A stretch of DNA of 64,000 nt from Piper betle (taxonomy: Eukaryota > Streptophyta > Magnoliopsida > Piperales > Piperaceae). The translations under genes and the position numbers were made by a program. The notes beneath the pieces are model-generated. The model was not told the origin of the DNA, did not search any database, and saw only the letters and a list, made by a program, of their open reading frames with translations. Below are positions 57,740-64,000 of this stretch, in pieces (within the stretch, counting starts at the first letter, position 1; each line of letters starts with the position of its first letter). The stretch is taken from the NCBI GenBank assembly GCA_033002965.1, contig JAURVB010013118.1, positions 31,167-95,166 of the forward strand, read 5' to 3'.

Positions 57740-58495
57740 ATACCAGCAGTCACCTTAGTGATGTTCCAGCACTGCCCTTCACCGTTGATCACCTCATCCA
57801 CGGTCCAGGATGATCTGCCGACATCACCACAACTCTTGGAGTTCCAGCACATTTACTGGAAAGCCCATGGTGCACTCTAGCCTGCTGGTCGACCCTCATG
57901 GTTCACCCCGGCTAGACCTGGTACCGATCCTGCACACAACAGGCTCCAGACCGCTCAGCACACAGCACCGGCTCCAAACTCACTCGGACCCGGGTGCCCG
58001 CACATCAATCTCCACACCAGGTTAGTCTTGCCCGGTATTTTGATCGAACAATCAGCTGGCACGTGCGGTGGTGCTCGCTCGACACACACATCTGGTTCCC
58101 GGCATCCTGCTCAGTCCCCACACGCTACTGCTGCCCACATGCTCGGCCATGGTGCACATGTCACCTGCACGCTCCCGCACCCGGTACTGCTCCTGGCACG
58201 GCACGACCTCGCATGCGCCTGGTTCCCGTCGGCTCGGTACCCGGTAGCGGCCTGTTCGCCCACTACACCCGCCATCGGCACACGACATTGTGACCGGTCA
58301 TTGTCCCGGCACGCATGCACTCCCGATAGATGCTGCACCCGTCAGTTCCCCAACTGCACTCCAACATGATGCATGGCACCGGTAGGTTGTTCCACCACAC
58401 GAATAACACCGGCTATCTGCCTTTGACACGGGATTCGCTAGGGACAACCGCCAAACCCTAGCGCCCGACTATCCCACAAGCTAAGCCTGTAACAG
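57740..58495 (-). repeat. 3' LTR, truncated
   Basis: Matches 61559-62313 closely. The outer end is lost at the junction with family-1 copy E. Confidence 0.8.
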
Positions 58496-60390
58496 TTCTC
58501 CCCCACCAATGAGACCCGATGTCCTCATCGGAGGTTTGAGTCCTGACCTGCCTCTTGACCCATCTCACGCATAGGTTTCCTTCCTGTTCCCACTTGAATC
58601 ACTCCGTCTGCCCTTTCGAAGCCCCCAGGTTGACGTACCTCTGCTTCAAAAGTCCTTACTACCTCTTATTCGCCGGCGGTAGTAGAAGCTCTCACAGACA
58701 GTTATTCAAACCGGATTGACCAAATCCCCTTGGAAAAACACACAAAGGAACCCGTACCTTTACTTTGTACGCCAGATTTTCTCCCAAAATCTGGGCGTGA
58801 GCGTCAGCATCACTGGTCCTTAATGCGGAATGATATGCCCTCCTCGCCAGGTCCGCATCTCTTCATTCGGCTCGTCGCACCTCACACGGTCCACAACTTC
58901 AAAGAACCCAGCCTCGTTAGCTGACCACAAAGCAGATTTTCTAGCTGCTCCGTGCAAGAGGTCCCCACGAACGTCTCACATACTCCTCCTGAGTAATGCA
59001 TCCGTCCCTCAGTCTCATCTCCAGACTGAGCTTGGTTACTTGTCACCGATCCCTTGCCTTCCGCTTGTACCTCGCGTACTTCCCCATGATTCGGCAAGCA
59101 GCCCACAGTTGGGTATTCCTGGGCACTGCTCCGAACAGCGTATTCCGAGACTCGATAGAGTAACCCTGCTGTTGCTCCCTTCTTCTTCGGGAAACTGGAC
59201 ACCACGTCCATGAGATCGAGCTTCAAGATCTCAAGGTGAAGCTAGTGCTGCAGCATCCCAGTCACTAACTCTTTTCTGTGCACCTTACCCTGTGGTACTC
59301 CCAATCAGGGTTTCACAAAAGCTGCATTATCAGCATATCACCAACAACGAATCACCCTAACTCCGGGTACACATCCAGACCCTTCTGGATGCCCTTCCAC
59401 TGGGGAATGTGGAACCTCAGCTTTTGTCTTAGTCTACCGGTAAGGAATATAGATAGCCGATTCCTTGCTGTCATAGACTAACCTCATCACCTAACCAATA
59501 CTTGGAGTCAAGCCTCTGCTTTCTCCATCAACCAAGTTTCTTGTTGTCGCGATCCATCCGCTAACTCTCTCTAACCTCTCCCTGGGTCTGGGATAAGGCG
59601 TCAGCTCCATTGTCCTCCAGACAATGAACTCAGATCCAACAAGTAAACCCGCCATAGTTGGACAATGTACTCCCAGCCAGCTCCTGCTGCCTTCCACCGT
59701 CCCGGCATTCGTGAAGCGCGTCACCACTCCACCGGTTGCCTGGAACCCGGCCGTTCCAGAATTGGCTCCGATGATCACAGCTCCCCAACATTAGAAAGCT
59801 GCGAGGCATGGCTCCGACCATACCCCGACTTATACCCGCCATAAGTCATTCAAAGATGACCCTACATGGTGCAAACCATGTACGAACTTCCCGTAATTGG
59901 CCAAACTCCTAGGAAGTTCTTCCTTCCAGTCACCCCTGTTGGCGTCCACTCGGCAATGGAATCCGCCTGATTCCTCACTCGCACCATACTCGACCAATTC
60001 TAGGGAAGCTCAACTCCCCTAATCACAAACTCACATGGCTCTTCACACAGAGAATGCTCCTTGAGCCCTGCATCGGGTTGACCCTCGTGAATCCACCCTG
60101 ACTCACTTCCCGACTTCAGGTCCAACTCATAGGAACTGGGTACTTCTTCCACATGGTCACCTCCTGTAACCCATGGTGCATGACGGCTGAATTTTCCCCC
60201 ATCCAGGAACTACATCTGGATCTGTGTGAGTTCGTCCGGCACCACACTCTAGTGCGCCGGCGCTGGTACCCTCCCTGGCACCAACTCGATCTGGTGAACG
60301 ATCGTCCTTTCGGGAGACCCCTTTGGCAACTCGATACCACAACTTGGCACCTTAAGCCTTCCCGGGATTAAGCTTTCTTCGGCTGCACGG

Positions 60391-60678
60391 TCAACCAAAG
60401 TCCCCAATGATATCCTGGAACTCTTCCAACAGTCCCGCCATCGCTGCTTCTTTGATACGGCTGGTCTCGGGTATGTCGCTCACCCGAGAACCCAAGTCCT
60501 TCATCCCTTCTCTTAAGGACTGTAGCTGCTCGAAGATGGTTCGCCCATCGTCACTACTGGTAGGTCCTCCCACCAGCACTTCCAGCCGCGTCACACGCTC
60601 CTGTGTGTCCATCTCTTGGTACCTACTTACTGGCAAAGTGTGGAGACTTTCCTCTGAAAGTAGAGACGTGCCTCGCAA
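60391..60678 (-). pseudogene. Gag-like N-terminal frame of the gypsy-like element
   Basis: A 95-codon frame begins 25-45 bases after the primer-binding site. It reads MDTQERVTRLEVLVGGPTS..., with a helical, charged SLREGMKDLGSRV segment, in the manner of gypsy gag N-termini. It is not continued by a full gag, and later frames in the interior are short. Assignment is by position and composition. Confidence 0.45.
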
Positions 60679-60717
60679 GACCTTCGGCTCCTACCGAACT
60701 CCGAGCTCTGATACCTC

Positions 60718-62313
60718 TGTCACAGGGGTCAACTTAGGGGTTAAATTTTTCGCCCTAATTGCCTCCATGCGGCGTGTTTCCCTCCCTGGAAACACCAGCC
60801 TACACCACCTCCGCACACACCAATGTGCTGTGGTGCACAGCGGCCTCGGACCACCCACTTGCGAATATTGCACGAACCCAGTCCCGGTACCACGCCCAGC
60901 TACTAGCACCACTAGTACCGGTATCAGGCTACCAGCGATTGTACCGAACACACACACCAATCACCAAGCCGTAGTGACTACGCGTCCCACGTACCGATCA
61001 CCCATCTCGGTACCAATAGACCTCGGAATCACAGGTTTAACCCCGGTGGCCAAACACGACGCATACACCACGATATTACGGGAACTTGTCCCAACCTCTA
61101 TTCCACTAGTATGAATACAGGATATACAAGTGTCTACACCCTAGACTACTTGCCGGTCGTGGACATGCAAACCCCACGACCGTGCCTCTCGACCCTCACT
61201 CGACAGGACTTCACCCAACCCTCGGTTCACCACGCAGGGTTGCCGAACAACTGGTATGTGAGCCCTGACCCTAAAGGCGGACGTCGACTACCCCGGTAGT
61301 CCCCCTTGAAGTTCCAGACCGCCCCTCGGCCTTACTGCAGTAACCCCAAGGCATCCCCTTGCCTGGCCAAGTTTCTCTCCTCCACCGAGATCACTCACAC
61401 ACTCTTCACATGTTGTTCTCCAGATCCACTCTGATCTGATCTCTGCCTCACCACCAAATGAAGCTGCTCCTTATATAGGCATTGGCTGGACAAAAGGGGC
61501 ACATCACCTTGCTGGATCCTGGCCATCCAATCCGCGATCAATGGCTCAGCATGCTCAATACCAGCAGTCAACTTAGTGATGTTCCAGCACTGCCCTTCAC
61601 CATTGATCACATCATCCACAGTCCAGGATGATCTGCCAACATCACCACAACTCTTGGAGTTCCAGCACATTTACTGGAAAGCCCATGGTGCACTCTAGCC
61701 TGCTGGTTGACCCTCATGGTTTACCCCGGCTAGACCTGGTACCAATCCTGCACACAACAGGCTCCAGACCGCTCAGCACACAGCACCGGTCTCCAAACTC
61801 ACTCGGACCCGGGTGCCCGCACATCAATCTCCACACCAGGTTAGTCTTGCCCTATATTTTGATCGAACAATCAGCTGGCACGCGCGGTGGTGCCCGCTCG
61901 ACACACATAACTGGTTCCCAGCATCCTGCTTAGTCCCCACACGCTACTGCTGCCCACATGCTCGGCCATGGTGCAGGGTCACCTGCACGCTCCCACACCC
62001 GGTACTGCTCCTGGCACGGCACGACCTCGCATGGGCCTGGTTCCCGTCGGCTCGGTACCCGGTAGCGGCCTGTTTGCCCACTACACCCGCCATCGGCACA
62101 CGACATTGTGACCGGTCATTGTCCTGGCACGCATGCACTCCCGATAACGCTGCACCCGTCGGTTGCCCAACTGCACTCCAACATGATGCATGGCACCGGT
62201 AGGTTGTTCCACCACACGAATAACACCGGCTATCCGCCTTTGACACGGGAGTCGCTAGGGACAACCGCCAAACCCTAGCGCCCGACTGTCCCACAAGCTA
62301 AGCCTGTAACAGC
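60718..62313 (-). repeat. 5' LTR (about 1.6 kb)
   Basis: Starts TGTTACAGGCTTAGC at 62313 on the minus strand and ends GTGACA before the primer-binding site GAGGTATCAGAGC. The first 755 bp are shared with the 3' LTR. Confidence 0.75.
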
Positions 62314-63180
62314 TACCACATTTGCTTTCCAGGATGGTATAAGATTTTAAAGTCATAGTCCTTCAAATACTCTAGCCGCCGTCTTTGTCGAAGGTTAAGG
62401 TCATTATGGGTAAAGATATACTTCAAACTATAGTGGTCAGTGAAGACTTTGAACTGGGCTCCATACAAGTAGTATCTCCAAATTTTCAAAGTAAAAACCA
62501 CTGCTACCAATTCCAAGTCATGGGTTGCATAATTTTACTCATGATTCTTCAATTGACGAGAGGCATAGGCCACCATTTACCTTCTTGCATAAGGACACAT
62601 CCTAAACCCAACAGGGATGCATCATTGAAAACTACGAATCCTTCATTACCATTTGGCAGTGTCAAGACTGGAGCAGTTGTTAGACTCTCCTTTAGAGACT
62701 AGAAACTCTCCTCACACGTACTACTCCATTTGAACTTGACTCCTTTCCTTGTGAGTTGTTAGTGACCGGCTTAAGTTGTGGCCAATCAGTGACTGCTTTT
62801 ACTTTTGTGGATCCACTGCAACTCCGGCCTTCGAGATAATATGACCTAAGAAGTTTACCTCCTTCAACTAGAAGTCACACTTTGAGATCTTGGCGAACAG
62901 TTGATATTCTCTCAGGAGTTGAAGAGTAATTGACAGGTGTTTCACATGCTCTTCTTCATTATTTGTATAGACCAGAATGTCCTCCACAAACACGATAATA
63001 AACTTGTCCGAAGTATGCGTGAAATACTGTGTTCATGAGTGACATAAAAGTTACTAATGCATTTGTTAGACCAAAAGGCATGACCAGAAATTCATAATTA
63101 CCATTCCGAGTTTAGAAATCCGTTTTCTATATAAAAGTCTGACTCTTTTACTCGCAACTGGTGATAACCAGTAATCAAGG
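62314..63180 (-). pseudogene. Ty3/gypsy pol remnant (reverse transcriptase to RNase H)
   Basis: The minus strand reads [14 protein letters not shown] (about 63109-63068), [22 protein letters not shown] (about 63000-62935), LLREYQLFAKISKCDF, LKEVNFLGHIIS, then RNase H with [30 protein letters not shown] and [20 protein letters not shown] (62516-62316). The usual FIDDIL is FVEDIL, so one catalytic Asp is gone. Several stops and frame changes occur. Integrase is not present; the frame is cut at 62313 by the 5' LTR of the neighbouring element. Confidence 0.8.
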
Positions 63181-64000
63181 AAGTTCAATTATCAGTTTGA
63201 AATAATTAATGATATTTTCAAATTGTTAGCCGTAGGAAACTTAAAACACTTTAGAAAGCTTTGTAGGGATATAGGGAAGATTAAGTTACATAAATAGATA
63301 GGCACATAGGCTTGGCAAAACATACTTACTTACACAGCTTATGCCCTCACATTCACAATATAACACCCAAATAGCTTGACATTAGAGGGATCTGATAAAA
63401 CACTACCAACGCTAATTTTTATCTAAAACTTGGTTAAACTCGACATTCGAAGAGATAAGCAGAGATGAAGCAGAAGAATCCTATGACTTGGATAAGTGAA
63501 ACTATTAGTCCTAAATCTGTGAGATTACCTCACATATCAACTATGAAACCCGAATCACGATCATATCACTTTATAATGAAAAACAAGACAACGCTTCCAC
63601 ACATGCATGAAAATAGTGTAACTTATTGATATTTTGCCCCTTTATTGGTGCTTAATCGAGTCTACCTCTGTTTTATTGGTTTTTATTACATTTTTATTTG
63701 TTTTTGGTTTTTCAAAATTTTCCTTAGTTATTGTGTTCTTATAATTTAGTAATGGTGATTTGATTCTCTTGAAGTTTGAAAAGTAACTCCTCGAAAATAT
63801 TCCAAGAAGATTGTTTCAGAAACGAAGCATTGTATGAAATTAGAGGAAGAAAATCACTAACTGTTGCTTTTCTCTAGTTATTTTACATGGAGACAATGTT
63901 CGAGAACTTCTGTATATAGCATCATAGATTTGATTGGAAAACCAGAGAACTCGTAGATTTAATCTTTCTATTCTTTTGGAGACTCTTCCCTTGATTTTGT
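63181..64000. other. AT-rich end of window, no gene seen
   Basis: No recognisable protein, RNA gene or repeat boundary. It may hold more of the gypsy interior in strongly decayed form. Confidence 0.4.

Larger units (their letters stand above)
57740..62313 (-). mobile_element. LTR retrotransposon with short interior (gypsy-like, probably non-autonomous)
   Basis: The minus strand holds a complete 5' LTR (62313-60718, about 1.6 kb, TGTTACAGGC...GTGACA), then primer-binding site GGTATCAGAGC (about 60714-60704), a gag-like frame, about 2.2 kb of interior, a polypurine tract GGTGGGGGAGAAC (58508-58496), and a 3' LTR (58495-57740) whose far half is lost. The two LTRs agree over about 755 bp with few differences, so it is younger than its neighbours. 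The interior is too short for gag plus pol, and no RT, integrase or RNase H motif was recognised. It is GC-rich unlike its surroundings. Its 5' end interrupts a gypsy RNase H frame. Confidence 0.75.

Noticed and set aside
57810..62294. Several 60-235-codon frames on both strands in the GC-rich region
   Set aside because: They lie in LTRs or the interior of the gypsy-like element, overlap on both strands, and match no family I recognise.

Overview
The window is nuclear DNA of a flowering plant. It carries spliced genes with GT-AG introns, plant-only families (type-1 nsLTP, DRD1/CLASSY SNF2 protein, GH1 beta-glucosidase of the BGLU11 kind, chloroplast CGFS glutaredoxin), Ty1/copia, Ty3/gypsy and LINE relics, hAT-type MITEs and many (AT)n tracts. 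The GC-rich start of the CBF5 reading frame would suit a monocot, but I cannot fix the clade.

Layout. 1-3.0 kb: two head-to-tail copies of a long non-coding repeat (family 1, LTR-like). 3.8-4.1 kb (-): an intact nsLTP gene. 4.25-10.46 kb (+): a nearly full-length but decayed Ty1/copia element with both LTRs and a 5-bp target duplication, inserted 117 bp from the nsLTP start codon. 10.9-12.1 kb (+): a decayed L1-type LINE. 14.9-20.5 kb (+): an intact six-exon DRD1-like chromatin remodeller (930 aa deduced). 22.7-25.3 kb (+): an intron-containing FAM91 pseudogene. 26.0-26.9 kb (+): a plastid GRXS14-like gene broken by small deletions. 28.6-28.9 kb (-): an orphan GH1 last exon. 30.1-33.7 kb (-): an intact 13-exon GH1 beta-glucosidase gene (543 aa deduced). 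35.8-36.75 kb: family-1 GC-rich debris and an inverted-repeat array. 36.75-37.6 kb (+): an argininosuccinate synthase pseudogene fragment. 38.8-40.7 kb (+): CBF5/dyskerin with three 1-nt frameshifts but an intact-looking promoter. 42-64 kb: almost entirely repeats (84-bp tandem array, family-1 and family-2 LTR pieces, an IPMS gene fragment, two hAT-like MITEs, a ~0.6-kb-arm inverted repeat, a second copia remnant, a gypsy-like element with a 1.6-kb LTR and short interior, and a gypsy RT/RNase H remnant).

How it fits together. The genes do not form a pathway. The intact genes are nsLTP, DRD1-like and GH1. Around them lie fragments of unrelated housekeeping genes (FAM91, GRXS14, ASS, IPMS), all on the + strand and several with introns kept, which points to DNA-level duplication or capture. 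DRD1 works in RNA-directed DNA methylation, the pathway that silences elements like its neighbours here.

The most novel-looking signal is a series of stem-loops in the copia untranslated leader (4.95-5.52 kb). Several share a CCAAAG loop while their stems differ in sequence yet still pair.
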